Assembly: GCF_040195635.1 (NCBI RefSeq)
Contig: NZ_JBEFTX010000001.1
Span: 186,001-250,000 of the forward strand
DNA: 64,000 bases
Origin: Thermasporomyces sp040195635
GTDB lineage: Bacteria > Actinomycetota > Actinomycetes > Propionibacteriales > Actinopolymorphaceae
Direction of reading: 5' to 3'
The position numbers were made by a program, and so were the translations under genes. Below, piece after piece: positions 45,520 through 54,656 of the stretch. Position 1 is the stretch's first letter, and each line of letters starts with the position of its first letter. A model generated the notes under the pieces. That model saw only the letters and a program-made list of their open reading frames with translations. It did not search any database and had not been told where the DNA came from.

Positions 45520-45549
45520 AGCCTATGCGTACGTTGCGAAAATCGCAAC
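45520..45549 (-). promoter_or_regulatory. Promoter and perfect operator of the XRE-ImmA/PIN operon
   Basis: On the minus strand the -35 is TTGCGA (45548-45543), the spacer is 17 bp, the -10 is TAGGCT (45525-45520), and the ATG follows after seven bases. GTTGCGA and TCGCAAC (45533-45549) form a perfect 17-bp palindrome with an AAA spacer that covers the -35. Binding by the encoded XRE domain would block transcription. Confidence 0.8.
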
Positions 45550-45598
45550 ACGGTCTGCGTGCCCGAGGACCGACGCGAAACCAGGTCATACTCGACCA

Positions 45599-47926
45599 AT
45601 GGCTGGCGACTCCGCGCGGATCGAGCGACTGACCGGACTGGCGCGTGTGTGGGGCGAGCTGTACTTCTACCATCCGAGCCTGACCGTTCCAGATGAGCGG
45701 TGGGAGGACCTGCTGGTGGCCGCCATCCCGCGCGTGGAGGCGGCTCAGACCGGCGAGGCGTACGCCGCCGCCCTCAACCTCCTGCTCCGCCACCTCGACG
45801 ATCGGTGGACCCGGGCGGTCGCGAACAACACCTCCCCTACCGGCCGCCTCCGAGATGACCGCGCAGGCGAGGAGGTCGAAGCTGTCCGGCTGCCCTCCGC
45901 TCGCCGGCTTTCGGGCGGTCTCGGATACCTGGACGCCGGCAACGCCGACCTCACCGAGCAGCCCGACCTGCTGACCAGGTGGGGAGAAGCGGTCGACAGC
46001 CTCGCCGACACCACCGGGATCGTCCTCGACCTGCGGCGTGCGTACCCCATGGGCTCCGCTACCTGGGTACAAAGCCCCCTGCCGGAGGCGTTCGGCTTCT
46101 TCGTCGACTCCCCGCTCCCGACGCCCGGCCGGCTCGAACGCGTCCACCATGGTTGGAACGAGGGACGGCGGTCGGTCTACGGCTCGACCTGGGAACACCG
46201 ATCCGGCGGTCTCCTCACTCCGATGCGCTCGGCAGGTCCACCCGTACGCGCAAGGTACGCATCGACCGACTTCGACGCACTGCCCTCCTACGGCGGTCCG
46301 CTCGCGGTCATCGTCGACGACGAGTCCTTCGCTCGATGTGAGGTGGCGCTGGCCGGACTCCAGTCCGCGGGGGGTACGTTCGTCGTCCACGAGACCGCGG
46401 ACGGCCCTCATGTTCCGGCGGCCCGGGCGGCCGGCGAGTCGCTTCTGCTGTGGGGAGACGTCGAGGTCTGCCTACGCCACCATCGACTCGCCACCGGCCA
46501 CGGTCTGGTCGACGTCACACCTGACCGCATCGTGTCGCCCAGCGATCCGGACGCCGCGGTCGCCGCCGCCGCAGGTCTGCTTCACGACGGGACGCCGGAA
46601 CGCCTGACGGGGCCCCCGCTCGTCCTGCCCGCTCCACCGGCGTACGAGCCGGACGGCACCTCACCGGACCTGCCCTCCCGCGAGGCGCGGCTCCTGGGAC
46701 TGTTCAAACTCTGGTGCGTCCTCGGTGAGTTCTCTCCACATCTGGAGTACGCCGACCTCGACTGGCCGCGCCTTCTCGACGAGTGGGTCCCACGGGTCGA
46801 GGCGGCTGGCACGATCGCCACCTGGGGCGAGGTCCTGCTCGAGCTGACCGCACACCTCAACGACAGTCACGTGAGTGTCAACCACGCCTTGCGCGAGCAG
46901 GTGTTCGTCGCGCGGTCGGCCACGCATGCGCCACCGATCCGCCTGCTGGCGTTGGGCGATCGCGTTGTCGTCGGCGAACCGCTCGACGGGACCGAGAGCG
47001 GGAGCGAGGACGGTCACCAGCTCGTCCCGGGAATGGAGGTGACGCAGGTCGACGGCCGGACACTCACCGACGTCGCCGCCGAGTACGCGCCCCTCATCTC
47101 CGCCTCGACGCCCCAGGCACGGATGGCGCGGCTGTCGCGGGTCGTTCTCCTCGGGCCCGCGCACTCACCTGCCGAACTGACCGTCAGCTCCGGCGGACAC
47201 GACCGGAAGGTCACGGTGACGCGGAGCCGTCCGGCGGCTCAGCTGAGTCCGCCGGCACACGACCAGGAAGCAGCTCGCTGGGTCGAGGAGTTCGGCTACC
47301 TCGACCTCGCGACGGCCGAGAGTCCCGCGGTCGTCGACGCGGCGTTCGCCCGTTTCGTCGACGCGCCCGGTCTCCTCCTCGACATGCGTGGGTACCCGCG
47401 ATGCTATCCGCGCGGCACCGTCGTACCCCGGCTGATCGACCGGCCGTGCCACAGCCCGCACTACCACTTTCCCTTGCGTTCGGGTGCGCGGCGAGGCGGC
47501 GGGGGTGGAACGACACCGGGGCGCGACCACGTGGCCGAGTACTGGACGCAGGAGCACTACCTCATCCATCCCGACCCGGACCTGCACTATGGCGGAGAGG
47601 TCGCGGTGCTGATCGACGATCGGGCGATCAGCCAGTCGGAGGACTTCTGCATCTGCCTCCGCAACGCCGGCCGCGGGATCTTCGTCGGTACACCGACCGC
47701 TGGCACGAACGGCAACGTCACCTGGGTGGACCTTCCTGGCGGAGCTTCGGTGAGCTTCACCGGGATGCGGGTCACCTACGCCGACGGGTCCCGGTTCCAG
47801 AACCTCGGCATCCACCCCGACATCCTCGTCGCGCCAACACCGGAGGGGCTTGCCGCCGGCCGGGACGACGTGCTGGAGGCCGCCATCGCCGCCTTGCGGC
47901 AGTCACGATTGGACGTGCGGCCATGA
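45599..47926 (+). CDS. Tandem S41-type peptidase-like protein (one degenerate, one intact half)
   Basis: 775 residues, cytosolic by lack of a signal. Two similar halves each begin with a helical ARVWGELYFYHP/LFKLWCVLGEFSPHLE segment and a VPRVEAA motif. In the C-terminal half the S41 catalytic region reads AVLIDDRAISQSEDFC, with Ser680 as probable nucleophile, then GTPTAGTNGNVTWVDLPGG and a PDZ-like part (GMEVTQVDGRTL). The N-terminal half keeps the frame (AVIVDDESFARCEVAL) but has Cys where Ser is expected, so it is likely inactive. CATACT six bases before the ATG indicates a leaderless mRNA. Coupled to the next gene. Confidence 0.82.
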   Translation: MAGDSARIERLTGLARVWGELYFYHPSLTVPDERWEDLLVAAIPRVEAAQTGEAYAAALNLLLRHLDDRWTRAVANNTSPTGRLRDDRAGEEVEAVRLPSARRLSGGLGYLDAGNADLTEQPDLLTRWGEAVDSLADTTGIVLDLRRAYPMGSATWVQSPLPEAFGFFVDSPLPTPGRLERVHHGWNEGRRSVYGSTWEHRSGGLLTPMRSAGPPVRARYASTDFDALPSYGGPLAVIVDDESFARCEVALAGLQSAGGTFVVHETADGPHVPAARAAGESLLLWGDVEVCLRHHRLATGHGLVDVTPDRIVSPSDPDAAVAAAAGLLHDGTPERLTGPPLVLPAPPAYEPDGTSPDLPSREARLLGLFKLWCVLGEFSPHLEYADLDWPRLLDEWVPRVEAAGTIATWGEVLLELTAHLNDSHVSVNHALREQVFVARSATHAPPIRLLALGDRVVVGEPLDGTESGSEDGHQLVPGMEVTQVDGRTLTDVAAEYAPLISASTPQARMARLSRVVLLGPAHSPAELTVSSGGHDRKVTVTRSRPAAQLSPPAHDQEAARWVEEFGYLDLATAESPAVVDAAFARFVDAPGLLLDMRGYPRCYPRGTVVPRLIDRPCHSPHYHFPLRSGARRGGGGGTTPGRDHVAEYWTQEHYLIHPDPDLHYGGEVAVLIDDRAISQSEDFCICLRNAGRGIFVGTPTAGTNGNVTWVDLPGGASVSFTGMRVTYADGSRFQNLGIHPDILVAPTPEGLAAGRDDVLEAAIAALRQSRLDVRP

Positions 47927-49173
47927 CACGCTTCGCCGAACTTGTGTCCACCGCACGAGCGTGTCTCGTTGCCGATGACGGTGACCTGTGGGGAATCTCG
48001 CTCGCGGACGTCTCGTGGATGGGCATCGAGGACGACCGGATCCTGCTCACCGCCACTCCGGGCCGACCGGGGTACGCACCCGACGGTCAAGGTCTGTGGT
48101 CGGGCCCACGGCCGCCGGACTTCGCGCTGGGAAGTACCTCACTCGAGTGGGCGGGTAGGCAATGGGCGGCCAGCGAGTTCTCCTTCCACGACACCGATGC
48201 GGCGGCCGTACGCGAGTTGCTCCACGAGGCGTGGCACGTTGTCGTGCAACCGCAGCTCTTCTCCGACATCACCTCGCTCGAGACCACCGGAGTCCAAGGA
48301 GCCGACCTGCTCGACACCGCGAACGGGCGGATCTGGTTACGACTCGAAAGCGTCGCCCTCTCCCGTGCTCTCGCGCTCGTGGGGACGGACGACGAGTGGC
48401 GATCCGCGGCGGCCGATGCTCTGCTGTTCCGCCGTCGTCGAGGTCTGCACGCGACGGCGGCAGAGGCAATGCGCGAACAGCACCTCGACATCGCCGAAGG
48501 AATGGCGGAGTACACCGGTTGGCGGCTCTCGGGCGCTTCACCGCAGGCGTTGGCCCACCATGTGCAGGACCTTCCTGACGGTGACGAGGTGTCGTGGGTA
48601 CGCAGCTTTCCGTACCACACCGGACCTGCGTACGGATATCTTCTCGACGCGACCGGCAGTGAATGGCGATGTCGGCTGCAGATCGTCAAGGACCTCCAGG
48701 CACTGCTGTCCGAGACGGTTGAGAACCACGACCTGGCCGCCGCCGAAGCGCGTGGAGAAGCGTACGGACTCGAGGGTGTACGACGACTCGAAACCGCCCG
48801 CGAGAAGCGGCAGCAATCCAAGGTCGACGTGCTCAGGAGGCGGTTCGCGGCATCGAGAGTGCTACGAATCCGCTGGCAGCGGAACGGGCTGACGTTCCGT
48901 CCGGGCCAGGTCACACCCCTCGACATCGGCACCGTCTATCGCCACCTCGCCTGGCGCTCACCTGATGGTTGCGAACTCGTCGCACCAGGCGGCGCGCTCC
49001 TCACGCCCGACTGGTCCGAGATCTGGGTGCCGCTCGATGCCTCGACCCTTCGGGACGGATCCCCGCCGACCCTTCCCACCACGTTGAACGGCGACGGCTG
49101 GACCCTCCGGGTGACAGATGCCTGGCGGCTCCGGCCGGACGGCGACGCGTGGCACGTCGAGCCAATGCCTTGA
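47923..49173 (+). CDS. Unrecognised HExxH protein, probable zinc peptidase
   Basis: 416 residues. Its ATG overlaps the S41 stop (ATGA). A HEAWH motif at 101-105 lies in a helix (AAVRELLHEAWHVVV), and an EGMAEYTGW helix about 80 residues later could supply the third ligand Glu, as in gluzincins. The C-terminal 120 residues look like a small beta domain (WRSPDGCELVAPGGALL). It matches no family I can name. Together with the S41 partner and the nearby ImmA gene, three putative peptidases lie within 5 kb. Confidence 0.7.
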   Translation: MTRFAELVSTARACLVADDGDLWGISLADVSWMGIEDDRILLTATPGRPGYAPDGQGLWSGPRPPDFALGSTSLEWAGRQWAASEFSFHDTDAAAVRELLHEAWHVVVQPQLFSDITSLETTGVQGADLLDTANGRIWLRLESVALSRALALVGTDDEWRSAAADALLFRRRRGLHATAAEAMREQHLDIAEGMAEYTGWRLSGASPQALAHHVQDLPDGDEVSWVRSFPYHTGPAYGYLLDATGSEWRCRLQIVKDLQALLSETVENHDLAAAEARGEAYGLEGVRRLETAREKRQQSKVDVLRRRFAASRVLRIRWQRNGLTFRPGQVTPLDIGTVYRHLAWRSPDGCELVAPGGALLTPDWSEIWVPLDASTLRDGSPPTLPTTLNGDGWTLRVTDAWRLRPDGDAWHVEPMP

Positions 49174-49201
49174 GCCGATCGGGAGATGTCCGGTTTGGGC
49201 A

Positions 49202-49230
49202 TTTACTTCGAAAAGGGACGTCCGTACGGT
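49202..49230 (+). promoter_or_regulatory. Leaderless promoter of the phosphotransferase gene
   Basis: TTTACT (49202-49207), a 17-bp spacer, TACGGT (49225-49230), then seven bases to the ATG at 49238. No ribosome site fits. Confidence 0.65.
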
Positions 49231-49237
49231 TACCGCC

Positions 49238-50224
49238 ATGCATGAAGGGCCCAGATACCTGCCCGTGCTCGCCCGCAAGCCCGACGTCGACCAGGCTGCT
49301 CTTGACGCCCTCGTCGACAGGGCGTTCGGCACCACGGTGCCTGTCTCCTGTCAGCGCACACCTGACGGCCTCCGTACCCAGGTCTACCGTCTGCGCCGGG
49401 ACCGCGAGACGTTCTACCTCCGGCTCGCGGAGGAGGCCGATGAGAATCTCGAGGCGGAGGCGGAGCTCTTCCGCCAGCTCCGCCAGCTGGGTGTCCGGGT
49501 TCCCGAGCCGATCCACGTCGAGCCGTTCGACCCCGCTCTCGGGCGCTCTGTCCTCATCACCACCGAGATCCACGGCGTCCCCCTCGAACAGGTCTCGGTC
49601 CGGTCGGGTGCGACCACGGCACTCCAGGAGGCGGGCGCCGACCTTGCTCGGCTCAACCAGCATCCGGTGAAGGGCTTCGGCTGGATCCAGCGGCGCGGAC
49701 CCGGGCCGCTACAGGCGCAGCTCGACACCTACGGCAGGTTCGTCATCGACGGCCTTCCGCCACGCCACACATGGCCGGGTCCACTCGCCACCGCCTTCAG
49801 CACCGAGACTCTCGACGCCATCGAGCGGCTGGTCGAGCAGGAGATCACCCGCCCCGTGCCGGACGCCACCCTCGCGCACGGTGACCTCACGCTGGCCCAC
49901 ATCTTCGTCCAGCGTGGTGCGTACACCGGACTCATCGACTTCGGCGAGATCCGAGGCACTGACTCCCTGTTCGACCTCGGGTTCTTCCATCTCAACGCCC
50001 CGGAGGTATTGGGCGTCCCGCTGTTGCCGGCGCTGCTCGAGGGCTACCAGCGGGTCCAGCCATTGCCGCCTGACCACCTGGAGTCGATCAGGCGGTCGGC
50101 GGTGGTACACGGTCTTCCCGACCTGTGTGGCTGGCTCGCTCCCGAACGCGGAATCCCCCGCGACCACCCGGTGGTCGCCGCGCGGGTCAGCCGGATCGCC
50201 GAACTGGTCGCCCAACCTGGTTGA
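49238..50224 (+). CDS. APH-family aminoglycoside/choline-type phosphotransferase
   Basis: 328 residues. Protein-kinase-like fold with a nucleotide-binding N-lobe (YLRLAEEADENLEAEAEL), the catalytic loop LAHGDLTLAHIFV and the metal-binding LIDFGEIRGTD. Family members phosphorylate aminoglycosides, choline or similar hydroxyl compounds; many actinobacterial members have no known substrate. ATG 49238 has a leaderless promoter (49202-49230), which favours it over longer starts. Confidence 0.88.
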   Translation: MHEGPRYLPVLARKPDVDQAALDALVDRAFGTTVPVSCQRTPDGLRTQVYRLRRDRETFYLRLAEEADENLEAEAELFRQLRQLGVRVPEPIHVEPFDPALGRSVLITTEIHGVPLEQVSVRSGATTALQEAGADLARLNQHPVKGFGWIQRRGPGPLQAQLDTYGRFVIDGLPPRHTWPGPLATAFSTETLDAIERLVEQEITRPVPDATLAHGDLTLAHIFVQRGAYTGLIDFGEIRGTDSLFDLGFFHLNAPEVLGVPLLPALLEGYQRVQPLPPDHLESIRRSAVVHGLPDLCGWLAPERGIPRDHPVVAARVSRIAELVAQPG

Positions 50225-50306
50225 GCACCAGCGCGAGTCCGAAGGCACCGGCGGCCACCAACCATTCCGGGCCGGGGCCAGAGCCAGGGAGAGCTGACCG
50301 TCCGCG

Positions 50307-50933
50307 CTAGAAGGCGGCGATCGTCGAGGGCGCGCGTTCGGCCCTGGACAGAGCCCGGATCACCGCCGTCGTACCGTGCCGTCGTACCGCGATCCCGCTC
50401 AGCAGATCCACGACCGTCCGCGCCGCCGACTCGGGCACGGGAGGTGTCGGAACCCCCACGCTTACCGCGAGGTCGTCGGAATGGACGACGAGCTCCATCA
50501 GCCGGGTCGTCAGGAAGTCGTCGAATGTCAGGTCCCAACCTGCCCGTTCGATGTGGACGACAAGGTCCTCGGGTGCTTCGGCGATCAACGCCCTGACCTC
50601 GCCGAGCGCGGCCTCGACCTGGCTGATCAATGTCGAAACGCCTTCTGTGGCGTCGTTCTCGCTGCGCTGGCGGATCCCGATGTTCACCTCGTGCGACGCG
50701 TCCTTGCCGACCCAGGCGGCCCGGGCGTAGTTCTCCGCGAGCGAGATCGCCGGACCGAAGGACGGTGTCGTCTGCGGGACATGGAAGATCTGGTTGGCCA
50801 GATGGAACGCGAGCCCTCCGACGCTGAAGTCCTCGAGCGCACTCGGCTCGGCCCACTTCGACGCGACCGCCGGACCCTTCAGCAACGCCACGGCCGAGTC
50901 GGCAACGGCCAGATAGTCGCTACGTACTCCCAT
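50307..50933 (-). CDS. DinB-like maleylpyruvate isomerase N-terminal domain protein (mycothiol-dependent type)
   Basis: 208 residues from ATG 50933; a GTG three bases earlier is possible. A four-helix DinB fold with metal-ligand histidines, FHLANQIFHV and ELVVHSDDLAVSVG. Actinobacterial proteins of this type use mycothiol for isomerisation or detoxification. Converges on the phosphotransferase. No partner gene reveals a substrate. Confidence 0.83.
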   Translation of the reverse strand: MGVRSDYLAVADSAVALLKGPAVASKWAEPSALEDFSVGGLAFHLANQIFHVPQTTPSFGPAISLAENYARAAWVGKDASHEVNIGIRQRSENDATEGVSTLISQVEAALGEVRALIAEAPEDLVVHIERAGWDLTFDDFLTTRLMELVVHSDDLAVSVGVPTPPVPESAARTVVDLLSGIAVRRHGTTAVIRALSRAERAPSTIAAF

Positions 50934-51025
50934 CACACCCGCCTTTTCGTCGCACGGCAGCTTCCCATGGTGCCGTACGACCGAACCGTGCCGGACATGA
51001 GGAGGCGGCGCGAGTTTCACCGCGT

Positions 51026-52141
51026 TCAGGCGATCTGGTGGAGGCGGAGCGCGACCCGCTGGAGCTCGACGTTCGTGTCGAGGACCTCGACGTCCACGTC
51101 CTGGCCGACCTGAAGGGCCTCCCCGGGGTGCTCCACCGGTCGTCCCAGCTCCGACACGTGCACCAGTCCATGCAGGCCGCCGATGTCCACGAACGCACCG
51201 AACGGTACGAGCGAGTGCACCCGTCCCGACCGCAGCTCGCCGGGCCGAATCCCGGCCACGAGCCGGTGGCGTCGGGCGTACTCCTCCTCCTCATCCACTC
51301 CACTCATCACCCGCGCCACGACCATGCGTTCGCGGTCCAGGTCGACTTCGGCGACCACGCAGTCGACGTCCTCGCCCACGAGCGCGGACAGGTCGTCGTC
51401 GCCAATCGGCCTGTGGCGTCGTCCGCGCATGACAAGGACGGCGGGGATTCCGACGTCGACGCTCCACCCCCACTCCCCGGGCAGCACCCCGGTCACGTGC
51501 GCTTCGAGCACGGTGTCGGTGCCCTGCAGCTCCACTGCCTCCCGCAACGAACTGATCTTCATGCGTCCTCCTTCGACGAGTTCCGTGATCCCTGCTATCG
51601 CCGGCTGCAACTCGGCCAGGTGGGTCCGAAGGCCGGCGAGACCGCGATGGACATGTCTCGCCACGGTTCCCGTGCTCACGCCGAGCGCCTGGGCGGTCTC
51701 GACCTGGCTGAGGCCGGCGAGATACCGCAGGGTGATCGCCTCCTGCTGGCGGCGTGGCAACCCGCGCATCGCGTCGATGAGGACCAGTCGGGTGGTCGCG
51801 GCGTCCTGCTCGTCCACCTGGCCCGGTGACGATCCGAGGGTCTCGAGCTCGCCGGGCGACGCCTCGGTCACCATCTCCCGGTTCGCCCGCCGGCGTACGA
51901 CGTCGATGGCGAGGTTGGTGGTGACCCTCAGGACCCATGCGGTGCGGTGGCCGGCGGAGGTGTTGATCCGGTCCCAGGCCGCGTACGCACGAGTCAGGGC
52001 CTCCGCCGCCACATCCTCGGCCGATGCCTGGTCGGTGAGGATCCGGCGGGCCAGGCGTACCGCCCGCGGGAACAGGTCCGGAAAAGCTCCCGTGAAGCTT
52101 CGAATGTGCCCTTCGTCGTAGTCGTCACTCGGCATGTCCAT
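51026..52141 (-). CDS. ECF-type sigma factor fused to two S1-like RNA-binding domains
   Basis: 371 residues from ATG 52141 (ATG 52135 also possible). Sigma region 2 at about 20-85 (LFPRAVRLARRILTDQASAE, then AEALTRAYAAWDRI), sigma region 4 at about 125-175 (LPRRQQEAITLRYLAGLSQV, HTH VSTGTVARHVHRGL). After a linker, residues 208-280 form a divergent S1-like domain and 302-370 a canonical one (GELRSGRVHSLVPFGAFVDI, GLVHVSELG). Inside the linker AAGGAGG stands four bases before ATG 51562 (Met194), so a 178-residue S1-only protein could also be made. I know of no characterised ECF group with S1 domains. Confidence 0.85.
   Translation of the reverse strand: MDMPSDDYDEGHIRSFTGAFPDLFPRAVRLARRILTDQASAEDVAAEALTRAYAAWDRINTSAGHRTAWVLRVTTNLAIDVVRRRANREMVTEASPGELETLGSSPGQVDEQDAATTRLVLIDAMRGLPRRQQEAITLRYLAGLSQVETAQALGVSTGTVARHVHRGLAGLRTHLAELQPAIAGITELVEGGRMKISSLREAVELQGTDTVLEAHVTGVLPGEWGWSVDVGIPAVLVMRGRRHRPIGDDDLSALVGEDVDCVVAEVDLDRERMVVARVMSGVDEEEEYARRHRLVAGIRPGELRSGRVHSLVPFGAFVDIGGLHGLVHVSELGRPVEHPGEALQVGQDVDVEVLDTNVELQRVALRLHQIA
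51562..51573 (-). promoter_or_regulatory. Internal ribosome site at the sigma/S1 junction
   Basis: On the minus strand AAGGAGG (51573-51567) precedes an in-frame ATG (51562-51560) by four bases. It is the best Shine-Dalgarno match in this gene, better than anything at its proposed start. Confidence 0.7.
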
Positions 52142-52205
52142 CACGTTGTACACGTACGAAGGACCCGGAGCGATGACCATCCCGGGACGGTTGTTGTCCG
52201 GGTTT

Positions 52206-54656
52206 CTACGACCCGAGCGCCAGCGGTGCGGTGACCCGGACATCGGCGGCGTTTCGGCCGACCTCCACCCGGTAGGTTCCGGGCACGAGCGCCCAGCCGT
52301 CGTCCCAGACCTCGGCGGCCCGGCGAGGCACGGTCACGGTCGCCTTGGCGGCTTCTCCCGGCGCCGCGCTGACGCTCGCGAAACCGGCGAGCCAGCGGGC
52401 GGGCCGCTCGGGTTCGGGCGCCTCGTCCGCGAGGTAGACCTGGACGACCTCCCGGCCGGCCCGGTTGCCGGTGTTGCGGACGCCGACTGTCACCTCGGCG
52501 AGATCCGGATCGCTCGCCGGTCGTACGTCGATGGTGTCGTACGACCAGTCGGTGTAACCGAGACCGTGCCCGAACCAGTACGCCGGCGCGGGGCCTTCCC
52601 GGCGTTGCCATGCGCGGTATCCGATGAAGATCCCTTCGTCGTACGCCAGCACACCGTCGACCGGCTCGACGTCGAGGATGGGGCAGTCGGCCGCGGCCAC
52701 CGGCCAGGTGGTCGGCAGCCGCCCGCCGGGCTCGGCGACTCCTGTGAGTACGTCGGCCAGGGCCGCGCCGGCCTCCTGGCCCGGGAACCAGACCAGCAGG
52801 ACGGCCGCCACCTCGTCGCGCCACGGCATCTCCACCGGCGAGCCGGCGTTGACGACGACCACCGTGCGTGGGTTGGCGGCCGCGACCTTCCGGACCAGCT
52901 CGTCCTGACGTCCGGGGAGTGCGAGGCTCGACCGGTCGAAACCCTCCGACTCGACCTCCTCGGTCGTTCCCACCACGACGATTGCGACGTCCGCGGTTCC
53001 GGCAGCCGCGGCGGCCTGCTCGATCAGCGCGTCCGCCGGAGGCGTCGGAGTGGCATGGCCGAGCCGGAACGTGATGAACGCACCCTCGTCGCGGTCCTCG
53101 GCACGGGCGACCCGGTGGGTCAGCGACACCTGCACCGGACGTCCGGACGAGAGGTCGACGTCGAAGCGCAGCTCCGGCGGGTTCAGGAGCGCCGCGCCAG
53201 GATCGTCGCTGTCGGCCTCCAGCCGGCCGGCGAACCGCTCCACACCGTCGACGACGAGCCGGTAGTCCCCCACACCGGCGATCCCGAACCGGTGCGTGCC
53301 AGCGACGGCTGGTGTGAACTCGCCCGCGACCTCGACGCTGTCCAGGGCCGCGAGGTCTACTCCGTCCGGCAGGTCGCCCAGCCAGCGGGCAGAGCCGTCC
53401 TGGAGCGGTTGCGTACCGAGGACCGTGCCGTCGGCGGCCCGGAACACCGCCTGCAGCCCGAAGTCGCCGGCCGCAGGAGCGAGCTTGGTCCGCGGATCCG
53501 CGCCGACGGCGTATGTCACCTCGGGCAGGACCGCCCGGAGACCGTCGAGCGGCGAGACGACCCGCTCCGGGAACACCTGTGCCGAACCACCGCCGAGGAC
53601 GCGCGCCTCGGCCGCGGCCGCACCGATGACCGCCACTCGCGAGAGCCTGCCCGGGTCCAGCGGGAGCAGGCCGTCGTTACGGAGCAGGACGAACGACCGG
53701 CTCGCCGCCTCACGCGCGAGGCCCTCGCCGTCGACCGGTTCCGGGAGCGCTTCGGGCGCCACGACAGGTCCCGCGCCCGCGAGCAGACCCACCCGCGCCG
53801 CCAGCCGCAGCACCCGGCGGCAGGCCTCGTCGACGACGGTCAGGGGCACTCTGCCCTCCTCGACGGCGCGCGCCAACGCCTCGCCGAAGACGGTCCGCGG
53901 CCCGGGCATCGCGACGTCCAACCCACCAAGCGCCGCACCCACGGTGTCGCGGGCCGCGGTCCAGTCGGAGACATTCACCCCGTCGAAGCCCCATTCGCGC
54001 TTCAGCACGCCGTTCACCAGTCCGTCGTGCTCGGTCATCGTCGTGCCGTTGACCTTGTTGTACGCCGTCATCACGCCCCAGGCGCCTGCCTCGCGCACGA
54101 TCGCCTCGAACGGCGCGAGATAGAGCTCGCGCAACGTCCGGTCCGACGCGCGGACGTCGACGGTGAACCGGTCGGTCTCGGAGTCGTTCGCCACATAGTG
54201 CTTGACGGTCACACCGACGCCGCCGTCCTGCACACCCGCGACGTAGCCCACCCCGATCCGGCCGGTGAGGAACGGATCCTCGGAGTACGCCTCGAAGTGC
54301 CGTCCACCGCGCGGGCTCCGGTGCAGGTTGACCGTCGGCGCCAGCAGCAGGTGCACGCCCTTGCGGCGCGCCTCCTGGGCGAGCAGCCGCCCGACACGCC
54401 GGGCCAGCTCAGGATCCCAGGTCGCCGCGAGCGCGGTGGGGCTGGGCAGCGCGATCGACGGGTCGTCTGGCGTCCACCGGGTTCCGCGTACGCCGATCGG
54501 CCCGTCGGACATCACCAGCGACTTCAACCCGATCTCGGGCACAGCCGGGAGCGACCAGACGTCCTTGCCGGCAAGCAGGCTCGCCTTCGTCGCGAGGTCC
54601 AGGCGCGCGAGCGCCTTGTCAACGGCGGACTCGATCTCCATGGCCTCGATCTGCAT
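52206..54656 (-). CDS. Glycoside hydrolase family 3 beta-glucosidase-type enzyme
   Basis: 816 residues, no signal peptide. The GH3 N-terminal barrel holds MSDGPIGVRGTRW, the KHYVANDSETDR substrate loop and the nucleophile Asp in GVNVSDWTA. The alpha/beta sandwich (LLRNDGLLPL, VIVVVGTTEEVESEGFDR) contains a PA14-like insertion around residues 390-520 (GTHRFGIAGVGDYRLVVDG). A C-terminal fibronectin-like domain (RNTGNRAGREVVQVYL) ends the chain. It cleaves beta-linked disaccharides inside the cell. ATG 54656 has GAAGGAG eight bases upstream. No sugar transporter is adjacent. Confidence 0.94.
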   Translation of the reverse strand: MQIEAMEIESAVDKALARLDLATKASLLAGKDVWSLPAVPEIGLKSLVMSDGPIGVRGTRWTPDDPSIALPSPTALAATWDPELARRVGRLLAQEARRKGVHLLLAPTVNLHRSPRGGRHFEAYSEDPFLTGRIGVGYVAGVQDGGVGVTVKHYVANDSETDRFTVDVRASDRTLRELYLAPFEAIVREAGAWGVMTAYNKVNGTTMTEHDGLVNGVLKREWGFDGVNVSDWTAARDTVGAALGGLDVAMPGPRTVFGEALARAVEEGRVPLTVVDEACRRVLRLAARVGLLAGAGPVVAPEALPEPVDGEGLAREAASRSFVLLRNDGLLPLDPGRLSRVAVIGAAAAEARVLGGGSAQVFPERVVSPLDGLRAVLPEVTYAVGADPRTKLAPAAGDFGLQAVFRAADGTVLGTQPLQDGSARWLGDLPDGVDLAALDSVEVAGEFTPAVAGTHRFGIAGVGDYRLVVDGVERFAGRLEADSDDPGAALLNPPELRFDVDLSSGRPVQVSLTHRVARAEDRDEGAFITFRLGHATPTPPADALIEQAAAAAGTADVAIVVVGTTEEVESEGFDRSSLALPGRQDELVRKVAAANPRTVVVVNAGSPVEMPWRDEVAAVLLVWFPGQEAGAALADVLTGVAEPGGRLPTTWPVAAADCPILDVEPVDGVLAYDEGIFIGYRAWQRREGPAPAYWFGHGLGYTDWSYDTIDVRPASDPDLAEVTVGVRNTGNRAGREVVQVYLADEAPEPERPARWLAGFASVSAAPGEAAKATVTVPRRAAEVWDDGWALVPGTYRVEVGRNAADVRVTAPLALGS

